A DNA stretch of 11,837 nucleotides from an uncultured Sphingomonadales bacterium (GCA_903828025.1 CAIKKO010000066.1:1-11837), one strand, 5' to 3'. Positions 1 through 7,858 are shown, counted from the first letter of the stretch. Numbers and translations: made by a program. The notes: generated by a model not told the origin, from the sequence alone.

Positions 1-966
1 CGCAGTCTTGCCAGCGGAAGCGCGGGTGCGCTCGTCGATGACCGACGCTTCGAAGGTCGGGCGCGGATCGTCGTAGATCACGCCGAGCGCCATCGGGAAC
101 GGCCCGAACGGCATTTCGACCAGCAAATGCGCCATCGCCCGGTTCTTCAAGTCGTGGACGCGCACGCCCGCCGCCTGCCAATCACCATCGACCACGTCGA
201 CAACCTTGAGCGACAGCGTTTCCGTATCCAGCGCAATACCTTGCGTGCCTTTGTTGAACAACATCGGAGCCCCATCCGCGAGCCAGAGCTGGCCGGTAGC
301 GGCATTCGCCTTCTCGGTGAAATCGGCGAACACGTCCTTGTTGTAGACGATGCAGTTCTGGAAAATTTCCACGAACGCCGCACCCTGATGGGCATGCGCA
401 GCCTTGAGTACGGTCGGCAGTTCCTTGGAAACGTCATAGGCCCGCGCGATGAAGCGTCCGCCCGAACCCAGCGCGAAAGCGCAAGGGCTGGCCGGCCGGT
501 CGACCGACCCGAGCGGCGTGGTCGGGGAGACAGTGCCCACCCGGCTCGTGGGCGAATATTGGCCTTTTGTAAGGCCATAGATCTCGTTGTTGAACAACAG
601 GATCTGGGTATTCAGATTGCGGCGCAGCACGTGCATCGTGTGGTTGCCGCCGATCGACATGCCGTCACCGTCGCCCGTTACCAGCCACACATCGAGCTCG
701 GGGTTGGCCAGCTTAAGGCCCGTCGCGAAGGCCGGCGCGCGCCCATGAATCGTGTGAAAACCGTAGCTTTCGACATAATACGGGAAACGGCTTGAACAGC
801 CGATGCCCGAGACGAACACGGTTTTGGCTGGATCAGCGCCGATTTCGGGCAGCACGCGCTGCACCGCTTTCAGGATCGCGTAGTCACCGCAGCCCGGGCA
901 CCAGCGGACTTCCTGATCGGTTTCCCAGTCCTTGAGCGTGGTCTTGATGGGGGTCATGTCGTTCAT
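1..966 (-). CDS. korB: 2-oxoacid:ferredoxin oxidoreductase beta subunit (KorB), 3' end off the window
   Basis: Thiamine-diphosphate subunit that, with KorA, oxidatively decarboxylates a 2-oxoacid (probably 2-oxoglutarate) to the acyl-CoA and reduces a ferredoxin in the cytoplasm. Seen: 322 codons are open from the ATG at 966 to base 1, with no stop; family members are about 340-350 residues, so only a short tail is missing. WCPGCGD gives Cys23 and Cys26; with Cys57 (GIGCSS) and Cys205 (QNCIVYN) these match the four [4Fe-4S] ligands known for this family. The ThDP/Mg motif runs from GDGDG (98-102) to NN (126-127). GSVDRP at 153-158 is typical of KorB-type subunits. The start lies 13 nt after the korA stop, so the two genes form an operon. 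Substrate preference (2-oxoglutarate versus another 2-oxoacid) is inferred from overall resemblance. Confidence 0.93.
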   Translation of the reverse strand, partial: MNDMTPIKTTLKDWETDQEVRWCPGCGDYAILKAVQRVLPEIGADPAKTVFVSGIGCSSRFPYYVESYGFHTIHGRAPAFATGLKLANPELDVWLVTGDGDGMSIGGNHTMHVLRRNLNTQILLFNNEIYGLTKGQYSPTSRVGTVSPTTPLGSVDRPASPCAFALGSGGRFIARAYDVSKELPTVLKAAHAHQGAAFVEIFQNCIVYNKDVFADFTEKANAATGQLWLADGAPMLFNKGTQGIALDTETLSLKVVDVVDGDWQAAGVRVHDLKNRAMAHLLVEMPFGPFPMALGVIYDDPRPTFEASVIDERTRASAGKTA

Positions 967-979
967 GGCTTCTATTCCC

Positions 980-2869
980 TCAGGCCAGCGCTGCGGCAAT
1001 CGCCGCTTCGATCTCGGCAATGGTGAACGGCTGGCCGCTCGTCTTGTTCAAGGGCTTGGCATCGACCAAGAACTGATCGCGCAGGACGGTCTTGAACTGG
1101 CCGGTGTTCATTTCCGGAACAAGCACTTTGTCAAAGCTCCTGAGAAGCTCTCCGAGGTTTGACGGCAACGGCCAGATGTGGCGCACGTGGATCTGGCTGA
1201 CATCGAGTCCCTTGCGGCGCGCGCGGCGCACGGCTTGATGGATCGGGCCATAGGTCGAACCCCAGCCCACCACGGCAAGTTTGCCGCCCGCCTCGCCCAA
1301 GGACACGTCCTGCGCGGGAATGCTGTTCGCCACGCCATCGACTTTGGCGCGGCGCGTGTCGGTCATGGTCTGGTGGCTGGCGGGCGAATAGTCGATGTTG
1401 CCGGTGCCGGGGTTCTTCTCGATCCCGCCGATGCGATGCATCAGGCCCGGCGTGCCGGGGCGAATCCACGGCCGCGCGCCTTTTTCGTCGCGGGCATAGG
1501 GCAGCACTGCGCCTTCGGGGCCATTGGGCTCCTCAAGGAACGTGACAGGAAACGGCGCGAAGCTCTCGGGATCGGGCACTTTCCACGGCTCGGCGGCATT
1601 GGCGATATAGCCATCGGTCAGCAGCATGACCGGGGTCATATACTGCACCGCGATGCGGCAAGCCTCGATCGCGCATTCGAACGCGTCGGACGGGCTGCGC
1701 GCCGCGACCACCGGCATCGGCGCATCACCGTTGCGGCCATAGACGGCTTGGTAGAGGTCCGACTGCTCGGTCTTGGTCGGCAGGCCGGTGGAAGGTCCGC
1801 CGCGTTGCGAGTTGACGATGACGAGCGGCAGCTCGGTCATGATCGCGAGGCCCATCGCCTCACCCTTCAAGGCAATGCCCGGGCCTGAGGATGACGTCAC
1901 GCCAAGATGCCCGGCATAGGCCGCACCGATGGCCGAGGCGATCGCTGCGATCTCGTCTTCCGCCTGAAACGTGGTGACACCGAACTCCTTGAGCCGCGCC
2001 AGATTGTGCAGGATCGCCGAAGCCGGGGTGATCGGGTAACCCCCGAAAAACAGGTCGAGCCCGGCCAGCTGCGCGCCCGCAACGAGGCCGTAGCTGACGG
2101 CTTCGGCACCCGTAACGGTGCGATAGAGGCCCGGCTCGCTTTCGGCTGCAGGCAAGTGATACTGCTTCAGCGGTCCCGCCAGCTCAGCCGTCTCGCCATA
2201 GGCGTGCCCGGCATTAAGCGCCGCGATATTGGCGTCGGCCAGCACCGGGGCCTTGGCGAACTTGCCCTTGAGCCAGTCGATCAGCGGCTGCCGGTCGCGG
2301 TCGAACATCCACAGCGCGAGCCCGAGCGTCCACATGTTCTTGCAGCGCAGCGCTTCCTTGTTGCCAAGCCCGAACGGCTTCACCGCTTCCAGCGTCAGGG
2401 CCGAAATGTCGAAGGCGAGCACCTGCCACTTCTCGAGGCTGCCATCCTCCAGCGGGCTGACATCGTACTTGGCCTTCTCGAGGTTGCGCTTGTTGAACTC
2501 GCCGGTGTCGGCGATGATCAGCCCGCCCGCTTTCAGCGCCTGAACGTTGGTTTTCAGCGCAGCGGGGTTCATCGCCACCAGCACATCGGGTTGATCACCC
2601 GCGGTATCAATCTCGGTCGAGCCGAAGTTGATCTGGAACGCGGAAACACCAAACAGCGTGCCTTGCGGCGCGCGGATTTCAGCCGGGAAATCGGGGAACG
2701 TGGCCAAATCGTTGCCCGCCAGTGCGGTCGAGAGCGTGAACTGGCCGCCGGTGAGCTGCATGCCATCACCCGAATCGCCCGCAAAGCGGACAACAACCGC
2801 TTCGGGAGTGGCAGCGGGATCACTGCCACCGGTCAGGCCCTCGGGGCCGTTTGCAAGAACTGTTGCCAT
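980..2869 (-). CDS. korA: 2-oxoacid:ferredoxin oxidoreductase fused gamma-alpha subunit (KorA)
   Basis: Partner of KorB; a 629-residue fused subunit. Residues about 25-215 are the gamma-type domain, starting VVRFAGDSGDGMQLTGG and including the FPDFPAEIRAPQGT stretch that follows in KorA proteins. Residues about 250-629 are the alpha domain, with the family signature GGYPITPAS (277-285), a QAEDEIAA stretch (302-309) carrying the conserved acidic residue, and SSGPG (327-331). The full length matches the fused KorA/VorA-like form of aerobic bacteria. The ATG at 2869 is supported by GAGGA at 2878-2874, four bases upstream. The gene is first in the korAB operon and is divergent from the hydrolase. 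No ferredoxin (delta-type) subunit gene accompanies it here. Assignment to 2-oxoglutarate rather than another 2-oxoacid is inferred. Confidence 0.93.
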   Translation of the reverse strand: MATVLANGPEGLTGGSDPAATPEAVVVRFAGDSGDGMQLTGGQFTLSTALAGNDLATFPDFPAEIRAPQGTLFGVSAFQINFGSTEIDTAGDQPDVLVAMNPAALKTNVQALKAGGLIIADTGEFNKRNLEKAKYDVSPLEDGSLEKWQVLAFDISALTLEAVKPFGLGNKEALRCKNMWTLGLALWMFDRDRQPLIDWLKGKFAKAPVLADANIAALNAGHAYGETAELAGPLKQYHLPAAESEPGLYRTVTGAEAVSYGLVAGAQLAGLDLFFGGYPITPASAILHNLARLKEFGVTTFQAEDEIAAIASAIGAAYAGHLGVTSSSGPGIALKGEAMGLAIMTELPLVIVNSQRGGPSTGLPTKTEQSDLYQAVYGRNGDAPMPVVAARSPSDAFECAIEACRIAVQYMTPVMLLTDGYIANAAEPWKVPDPESFAPFPVTFLEEPNGPEGAVLPYARDEKGARPWIRPGTPGLMHRIGGIEKNPGTGNIDYSPASHQTMTDTRRAKVDGVANSIPAQDVSLGEAGGKLAVVGWGSTYGPIHQAVRRARRKGLDVSQIHVRHIWPLPSNLGELLRSFDKVLVPEMNTGQFKTVLRDQFLVDAKPLNKTSGQPFTIAEIEAAIAAALA

Positions 2870-2873
2870 ATTG

Positions 2874-2878
2874 TCCTC
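2874..2878 (-). promoter_or_regulatory. Ribosome binding site of korA
   Basis: GAGGA on the minus strand, four bases before the ATG at 2869. It is the best Shine-Dalgarno match in the leader and supports this start. Confidence 0.6.
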
Positions 2879-3065
2879 ATTTGCCTTGGGTTTCCGGGCG
2901 TTGCAATCCCCGTCGACCGGCTTCCCAGCTTGAGCTCGCGCCTAAACATCTACACAATTCGGCGCAAAGAAGAAAAACTGCTGCGCCTCAAACACACGCC
3001 AATACGCGATTTGTGGAATGGCCTTGATTCCCATTGCCCGCATCCGTCAAGCTCGCGCACAAGGG

Positions 3066-3101
3066 TGTTGCCCGGATCGCCCCAACGAGTCCGGGACAAC
3101 A
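3066..3101 (+). other. Long imperfect inverted repeat / leader hairpin before the hydrolase gene
   Basis: TGTTG (3066-3070) pairs with CAACA (3097-3101), CCCGGA (3071-3076) with TCCGGG (3090-3095), and TCG (3077-3079) with CGA (3086-3088). This gives 14 Watson-Crick pairs around a CCCCAA loop, with single-base bulges at G3089 and A3096. It ends 12 bases before the Shine-Dalgarno. No T-run follows, so it is not a classical terminator. It could be a dyad operator for a dimeric regulator or a structured 5' UTR; the sequence alone does not decide. Confidence 0.55.
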
Positions 3102-3113
3102 GATCGAAGGATG

Positions 3114-3117
3114 AGGA
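3114..3117 (+). promoter_or_regulatory. Ribosome binding site deciding the hydrolase start
   Basis: AGGA within GAGGAA lies five bases before the ATG at 3123. For the alternative in-frame ATG at 3111, the only purine-rich stretch abuts the codon, so 3123 is preferred. Confidence 0.6.
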
Positions 3118-3122
3118 ACGAC

Positions 3123-4103
3123 ATGCCAAATACCGGAACGGCCACCCCAACCGATGCTTCTACCGGGCCCTATGTCCGGCCCGACGTGCGGGCATTCCTC
3201 GATTTTCTCGCCGCTGTCGGCGGCCCGACAATGGCTGAGGCCGGCAAGGAAGGCGCACGTGCCGCCTATCAGCAGATGCGGGAATTGGGCGAGCTGCCAC
3301 CGCGCGAGTTGGCGGTGATCAAGGACATCACGTGCCCGGGACCCGCCGGAGAGATCCCGCTACGCGTCTATGATGCGCGCGAAACGCGTGAGCCGGGTCT
3401 GGCGATCCTGTTCTATCACGGCGGCGGCTTTGTCATCGGTGATCTCGAAACCCACCACGCGCTCTGCACTGAAATCGCCGCCGAGCTCGATCTGCCGGTG
3501 ATCGCGGTGGACTACCGCCTTGCGCCAGAAGCCCCCTTCCCCGCCGCACCAGACGATTGCGAAGCGGCAACGCGCTGGGTCGCGAGCAATCCCGAGGCGC
3601 TCGGCCGCACGATCACGGGCCTGATCCCGATGGGCGATTCGGCGGGCGGCAACCTAGCCATCGTGGTCACACAGGCGCTCGCCGAAACGCCGGCGGCGGT
3701 GCCGGTGGTGCTGCAAGTGCCGATCTATCCGCTCAGCGATGACAAGCCCGATCACCCATCGTTCCTTGACTTTGCCGATGGCTTCCTGCTCACGGCCGAG
3801 ACCATGAAATGGTTCGACGATGCCTATCAGGCCGTGCTGGGTCACAAGCGGGCCTATCCGATCTATGGGAACCATGCGGCAACCCCGCCGACCGTGCTGG
3901 TTACCGCTGGCCTCGATCCGATTCGTGACAGCGGCCGGGTCTATGGCGCAGAGCTTATCAAGGCCGGGGTCGAGACCGTGTTCCTCGAAATGAAGGGCAC
4001 GATCCACGGCTTCACGCAAGTGCGCAAGGCAATCCCGAGCGCGCAGACCGATCTGCATGCCATCTTTGCCGCGGTGCGGCTGCTATTGGAACGAACCCGA
4101 TGA
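3123..4103 (+). CDS. Alpha/beta hydrolase, hormone-sensitive-lipase family (esterase/lipase)
   Basis: 326-residue serine hydrolase expected to cleave short- to medium-chain carboxylic esters in the cytoplasm; no signal peptide is visible. Seen: oxyanion-hole motif HGGGF (99-103), nucleophile motif GDSAGG (171-176, Ser173), the acid in GLDPIRD (Asp265) and IHGF with His295. The order and spacing are those of bacterial HSL (family IV) esterases, and about 310-330 residues is the normal size. Residues 20-70 form the helical cap typical of the family. The frame stays open upstream to 3018, but the GAGGAA at 3113-3118 supports 3123. The stop overlaps the rppH start by ATGA, so the two are probably translationally coupled. 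The natural substrate cannot be inferred. Confidence 0.9.
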   Translation: MPNTGTATPTDASTGPYVRPDVRAFLDFLAAVGGPTMAEAGKEGARAAYQQMRELGELPPRELAVIKDITCPGPAGEIPLRVYDARETREPGLAILFYHGGGFVIGDLETHHALCTEIAAELDLPVIAVDYRLAPEAPFPAAPDDCEAATRWVASNPEALGRTITGLIPMGDSAGGNLAIVVTQALAETPAAVPVVLQVPIYPLSDDKPDHPSFLDFADGFLLTAETMKWFDDAYQAVLGHKRAYPIYGNHAATPPTVLVTAGLDPIRDSGRVYGAELIKAGVETVFLEMKGTIHGFTQVRKAIPSAQTDLHAIFAAVRLLLERTR

Positions 4104-4603
4104 GTGATGATGATTTTGCCGGACTGCCCTATCGCCCCTGCGTGGGGGTGATGCTGGTCAATGCGCATGGCCGCGTGTTTGTTGGCAAGCGCATCGACAA
4201 CGGCTCGGTCGGCAAGCAGGAAGGTGATGCTTGGCAGATGCCGCAAGGCGGTATCGACGAGGGGGAAGACCTCCACCCCGCCGGCCTGCGCGAGCTTTAT
4301 GAGGAAACGGGCATCCCGGCCGAGCTCGTGACGATCATCGCCGAAAGCCGGGAAGAGCACTTCTACGATCTGCCGCCAGAGCTGCTCGGCAAGCTCTGGA
4401 AAGGGCGCTACCGGGGGCAGCGCCAGCGCTGGCTGCTGCTGCGTTTCAATGGCGAGGACACGCAGGTAAACCTTGAGGCACACGACACGCCCGAGTTCCA
4501 CGAGTGGAAATGGGTCGAGCCCGAGATGCTGCCAGACCTGATCGTGCCGTTCAAAAAGCGGGTCTACCGGCAGGTCGTCGAGGAATTCCGCGACCTGATC
4601 TGA
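4100..4603 (+). CDS. rppH: RNA pyrophosphohydrolase RppH (Nudix; NudH/IalA)
   Basis: 167-residue Nudix hydrolase. In this family RppH removes pyrophosphate from the 5' triphosphate of mRNAs, which starts 5'-end-dependent decay by RNase E; alphaproteobacterial versions were also called IalA and act on diadenosine polyphosphates. Seen: a complete Nudix box from Gly50 to Ile72, with Glu56 and the REL-Y-EETG core (Arg64, Glu65, Glu68, Glu69) at the exact consensus spacing. The N-terminal YRPCVGVMLVN, the tract WQMPQGG before the box and the C-terminal EWKWVEPE/FKKRVYRQVV stretches are RppH-specific. The size is normal. The ATG overlaps the hydrolase stop, so expression likely depends on that message. 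It faces the TPR gene, with 22 bp between stops. Confidence 0.95.
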   Translation: MSDDDFAGLPYRPCVGVMLVNAHGRVFVGKRIDNGSVGKQEGDAWQMPQGGIDEGEDLHPAGLRELYEETGIPAELVTIIAESREEHFYDLPPELLGKLWKGRYRGQRQRWLLLRFNGEDTQVNLEAHDTPEFHEWKWVEPEMLPDLIVPFKKRVYRQVVEEFRDLI

Positions 4604-4625
4604 GTTTGGACCCGAGGCGGGGCCG

Positions 4626-5132
4626 TCAGTTCGATTCGACTTCAGGCTCGGGCTTCACCGCATCGGCGGAGACAACTTTGGCGATCGGGCCCTTGGCGAT
4701 CACGCCTGCCAGTTGCTCGGTTTCGGGGCAGGCGCGGCCGCACAGCCCCTCAAGCCGGGCGAGATTGCCTTTGGCTTTGTCCAGCGCGCCTTTTTCAGCC
4801 ATGGCCCCGCCCTCGCCCGAAAGCGCGGCGAGGTTGTTGGGATCGCGAGCAAGCGCCTGCCGGTAATAGTGGATGGCCTTGCCCTGCAGGCCTGCACTGC
4901 GCGCGGCATCGCCCAGCGCCAGATAGGCACCGGGATTGCCCGGATCGATCGCCAGTGCAGCCTCAAAGCTGTCAGTCGCGGCATCGACATCGCCGTGGGC
5001 CAGCAAACTGCGGCCAGTATCGAGGAGGGAGCGGGCGCGCGGATCGGTGGCTTCACCCACCCGGGCCGAACCGGCACTTCCGGTCACGGCAACAAGCAAA
5101 GACAAGGCAATTGCAACAGGCAAATAGCGCAT
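4626..5132 (-). CDS. Exported tetratricopeptide-repeat protein
   Basis: 168-residue protein. Residues 1-23 (MRYLPVAIALSLLVAVTGSA then GSA) look like a Sec signal peptide, so the product is probably periplasmic. Residues about 33-134 hold three TPR-like units with the usual A-L-x-x-DP-N spacing (for example AALAIDPGNP and QALARDPNN). Cys131 and Cys135 sit close together after the last repeat; the tail is acidic and proline-containing. TPRs mediate protein contacts, and no partner can be named. Start choice: a GTG at 5201 would overlap the upstream methyltransferase stop, but it puts the hydrophobic segment at residue 24. The ATG at 5132 has GGGAG six bases upstream and gives a clean signal peptide. 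It is the last gene of the minus-strand group. Confidence 0.82.
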   Translation of the reverse strand: MRYLPVAIALSLLVAVTGSAGSARVGEATDPRARSLLDTGRSLLAHGDVDAATDSFEAALAIDPGNPGAYLALGDAARSAGLQGKAIHYYRQALARDPNNLAALSGEGGAMAEKGALDKAKGNLARLEGLCGRACPETEQLAGVIAKGPIAKVVSADAVKPEPEVESN

Positions 5133-5138
5133 CAACGA

Positions 5139-5143
5139 CTCCC
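5139..5143 (-). promoter_or_regulatory. Ribosome binding site deciding the TPR-protein start
   Basis: GGGAG on the minus strand, six bases before the ATG at 5132. It favours this start over the GTG at 5201 and the ATG at 5183. Confidence 0.5.
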
Positions 5144-5197
5144 AGAGCCGGCCGTTCGGCGTGATCGTTCCACCGGCTTCCATAACCGTGCTGCGTA

Positions 5198-6379
5198 TCA
5201 CAGCCGGTTAAGCGTTGCGAAGAAAAAGCCGTCCGTCCCATCGGCCCAAGGAGTCAACCGTATTCCGGGGCCGCGCGGCGTTCCTGCGCCGACCGCCGGT
5301 TCGGACGCGCGCCACCCGCTGGCCTCGGCCAGAAAGGCTTGGATGACATCAGCACCTTCGGCATCGAGCAGCGAGCAGACCACATAGGTCAGCCGTCCGC
5401 CCGGCTTGACCAGTGCCGCGCCGAGCCGCAGCACCGAGGCCTGCACGCGGGCATAGCGCGCAAGCGCCTGCGGATTGAGCCGCCAGCGCGCCTCGGGATT
5501 GCGCCGCCAGGTGCCGGTGCCCGAACAGGGCGCATCGACCAGCACCGCATCCGCCAGGCCCTGCCAATCGGCCAGTGCCTCCGCCTCGCGGCCCGGATCG
5601 AGCAGCCGGGTTTCGGCAAGCGCCCCGGCCCGCGCCGCGCGCTGCGGCAGGCGCGAGAGCCTTGCGCGGTCGATGTCGCAAGCGAGCAGTCTACCCCGGT
5701 TTTCCATGGCGGCGGCGAGCGCAAGGGTCTTGCCCCCGCCACCAGCGCAAAGATCGACCACCGCTTCGCCCGGCTGCGCGGCGAGCGCCGCGCAAGCAAG
5801 CTGGCTGCCGGTGTCCTGCACTTCGAACAAACCCACTTCGAACTGGGGCCAGCTCTCTGCAGGGGTTCCGCCGGGCAAGCGCAGCGCATCAGGGGCCTGC
5901 GTGGTCTCCGCCGCAGCAGGCAGCAGGCCTGCCAGCGCCTCACGCGTGATCTTGAGGCGGTTGGCGCGCAGATCAAGCGGTGCGCGGCCGAGCATCGCCG
6001 CGGCGGCCTCGGCGTCGATGCCCGAGGCGGCCAGTTGCCGCTCCAGCCACGCTGGCGCGGTCCCGGCAGAGGCGACGGGCTCACCGCCTTGCGCCGCAGC
6101 GGGGCCATAGTTCGATCCGTCGAACAAGGCGGCCAGCACCGGATCAGTGGCAGCAAGCCGCAGCATCGCCGCGCGCCCGCTCACCGGCACTTCGCCGCAC
6201 GTGCGGATGGCCTGCCAGACCAGTTCGCGGATCGCGCGGCGGTCCTTCGAGCCGATAAAACGCCGCGTCTTGAGCCATTCGGCTGCGATCCGATCGGCCG
6301 ACGCACCTTCCCGGCGCACCGCTGCGATCACCGCATCGAGCACCTCGATCGCCGACTGCACCCGCGCGGCGGGGGTCAT
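5198..6379 (-). CDS. RsmB/NOP-family SAM-dependent RNA (cytosine-5) methyltransferase
   Basis: 393-residue RNA m5C methyltransferase; E. coli RsmB methylates C967 of 16S rRNA, and the exact target here is inferred only at family level. Seen: SAM-binding motif I VVDLCAGGGGKT (207-218), acidic residue motif CDID (234-237), motif IV VDAPCSGTGTWRRNPE (281-296) with Cys285, and motif VI VVCSLLDAEG (333-342) with Cys335, the catalytic nucleophile by family knowledge. The C-terminal DGTDGFFFATL is also typical. The N-terminal about 70 residues are short and helical, and a full NusB-like domain is not obvious. The ATG at 6379 lies 21 bases after the guaB stop; no strong Shine-Dalgarno is seen, so it probably relies on coupling to guaB. 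guaB followed by such a gene is a common alphaproteobacterial arrangement. Confidence 0.9.
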   Translation of the reverse strand: MTPAARVQSAIEVLDAVIAAVRREGASADRIAAEWLKTRRFIGSKDRRAIRELVWQAIRTCGEVPVSGRAAMLRLAATDPVLAALFDGSNYGPAAAQGGEPVASAGTAPAWLERQLAASGIDAEAAAAMLGRAPLDLRANRLKITREALAGLLPAAAETTQAPDALRLPGGTPAESWPQFEVGLFEVQDTGSQLACAALAAQPGEAVVDLCAGGGGKTLALAAAMENRGRLLACDIDRARLSRLPQRAARAGALAETRLLDPGREAEALADWQGLADAVLVDAPCSGTGTWRRNPEARWRLNPQALARYARVQASVLRLGAALVKPGGRLTYVVCSLLDAEGADVIQAFLAEASGWRASEPAVGAGTPRGPGIRLTPWADGTDGFFFATLNRL

Positions 6380-6400
6380 GACACGCGCCTGAAGCGGGGG

Positions 6401-7858
6401 TCAGCGTGAGGGATAGTTCGGTGCCTCACGCGTGATCGAAACATCGTGGACATGGCTTTCGCGCAGGCCCGCATTGGTGATGCGCACGAACCGCGCGTTT
6501 TCCCGCAGCTCGTCGAGCGTGCGGCTGCCGGTGTAGCCCATCGCCGCCTTGATCCCGCCGACAAGCTGGTGGACGACGTCCTTGGCGGGGCCCTTGTAGG
6601 GCACTTGTCCCTCGATCCCCTCGGGCACCAGCTTCATCGAATCCTTGATGTCCTGCTGGAAATAACGATCGGCGGAACCACGCGCCATCGCGCCGACCGA
6701 GCCCATCCCGCGATAGGATTTGTAGGCGCGTCCCTGATACAGGAACGTCTCGCCCGGCGCTTCCTCGGTGCCCGCGAGCATCGAGCCGACCATGATCGTG
6801 CTGGCCCCGGCGGCGAGCGCCTTGGCCGCATCGCCCGAGGTGCGCAGACCGCCGTCAGCGATCACCGGCACGCCCGTTTTAGCGGCTTCTGCAGCGCATT
6901 CGAGCACGGCAGTGAGCTGCGGCACGCCCACACCCGCAACGATACGTGTGGTGCAGATCGAGCCCGGCCCGATGCCGACCTTGATCCCGTCGGCCCCCGC
7001 GTCGATCAGCGCGCGCGTCGCCTCGGCCGTGGCGACATTGCCCGCGATGACCTGCACCGTGTTCGAGAGCTTCTTCACCGCTTCCACCGCGCGCGCGACA
7101 TCGCGGTTATGGCCGTGCGCGGTGTCGATGATGATCACGTCGCATTCGGCATCGACCAGCGCGCGAGTGCGCTCCAGCCCCTTTTCGCCGACCGTGCTGG
7201 CGGCAGCGACACGCAGGCGCCCGGCGGCATCCTTGGTCGCGTCGGGGTAGTTCACCGCTTTCTCGATGTCCTTGACCGTGATCAGCCCGATGCAGCGGAA
7301 CGCATCATCGACAACAAGCAGCTTCTCGATGCGGCGCTGGTGCAGCAGGCGGCGCGCCTCGTCGCCTGTGGTGCCAAGCTTCACGGTCGCGAGGTTCTCG
7401 TGCGTCATCAGTTCATGCACTGGCTGCGCCGGATTGTCGGCAAAGCGCACATCGCGGTTGGTGAGAATGCCGACGAGCTTGCCGCTGCGCTCGACCACCG
7501 GGATGCCGCTGATCCGGTTGGCGCGCATGATCGTCTGCGCATCGCCCAGCGTGGCATCGGGCGTGATCGTGATCGGATTGACCACCATGCCGCTCTCGAA
7601 GCGCTTGACCGCGCGCACCGCAGCGGCCTGCTCATCCACCGTCAAGTTGCGGTGCAGCACGCCAATGCCCCCGGCCTGCGCCATGAAGATGGCCATGTCG
7701 GCCTCGGTCACCGTGTCCATCGCCGCCGAAATCACCGGGATATTCAGCGTGATAGAACCAGTCAGGCGGGTACGGGTGTCAGCCTGCGTCGGGACCATGT
7801 CCGATGCGCCGGGGCGCAGCAGAACGTCGTCGAAGGTAAGGCCGAGAGGGATATCCAT
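6401..7858 (-). CDS. guaB: Inosine-5'-monophosphate dehydrogenase (GuaB)
   Basis: Cytoplasmic enzyme that oxidises IMP to XMP with NAD+, the committing step of GMP synthesis. From the ATG at 7858 the product is 485 residues, the usual GuaB length. Seen: N-terminal LTFDDVLLRPG (7-17), a tandem CBS region (about 92-205) inserted in the barrel, IDTAHGH (244-250), the IMP loop GPGSICTTR (297-305) with catalytic Cys302, GGLRTSGD (336-343), and the mobile-flap SADRYF (395-400) with the Arg-Tyr pair. The frame is open upstream to a TTG at 7909, but that extension has no GuaB homology. No strong Shine-Dalgarno precedes 7858. The 80-bp gap behind the M28 gene could hold a separate guaB promoter, but none is clear. 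Confidence 0.97.
   Translation of the reverse strand: MDIPLGLTFDDVLLRPGASDMVPTQADTRTRLTGSITLNIPVISAAMDTVTEADMAIFMAQAGGIGVLHRNLTVDEQAAAVRAVKRFESGMVVNPITITPDATLGDAQTIMRANRISGIPVVERSGKLVGILTNRDVRFADNPAQPVHELMTHENLATVKLGTTGDEARRLLHQRRIEKLLVVDDAFRCIGLITVKDIEKAVNYPDATKDAAGRLRVAAASTVGEKGLERTRALVDAECDVIIIDTAHGHNRDVARAVEAVKKLSNTVQVIAGNVATAEATRALIDAGADGIKVGIGPGSICTTRIVAGVGVPQLTAVLECAAEAAKTGVPVIADGGLRTSGDAAKALAAGASTIMVGSMLAGTEEAPGETFLYQGRAYKSYRGMGSVGAMARGSADRYFQQDIKDSMKLVPEGIEGQVPYKGPAKDVVHQLVGGIKAAMGYTGSRTLDELRENARFVRITNAGLRESHVHDVSITREAPNYPSR

Larger units (their letters stand above)
2870..3122. promoter_or_regulatory. Divergent intergenic region between korA and the hydrolase gene
   Basis: These 253 bp separate two divergently transcribed genes, so both promoters should lie here. 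I could not identify a convincing -35/-10 pair on either strand. Visible structure: a 6-bp inverted repeat (GGCGCA at 2961-2966, TGCGCC at 2982-2987) around a purine-rich tract, which on the minus strand is a pyrimidine run in the korA leader; and a much stronger hairpin at 3066-3101, listed separately. The hydrolase frame is open back to 3018, but that extension has no family resemblance. Confidence 0.5.

Noticed and set aside
127..795. 222-codon plus-strand open frame at the left end
   Set aside because: It lies opposite korB, whose minus-strand frame is open over the whole stretch and carries all cofactor motifs.
1907..3238. 443-codon plus-strand open frame across korA and the intergenic region
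   Set aside because: Antisense shadow of korA extended by chance through the low-stop intergenic region; composition is not protein-like.
4604..4625. Possible terminator between the convergent rppH and TPR genes
   Set aside because: Only a 4-bp CCCG/CGGG stem with a three-base loop and no T-run; too weak to call.
5339..6409. 356-codon plus-strand open frame opposite the RsmB-type gene
   Set aside because: Antisense shadow of a gene with intact SAM and catalytic-cysteine motifs.
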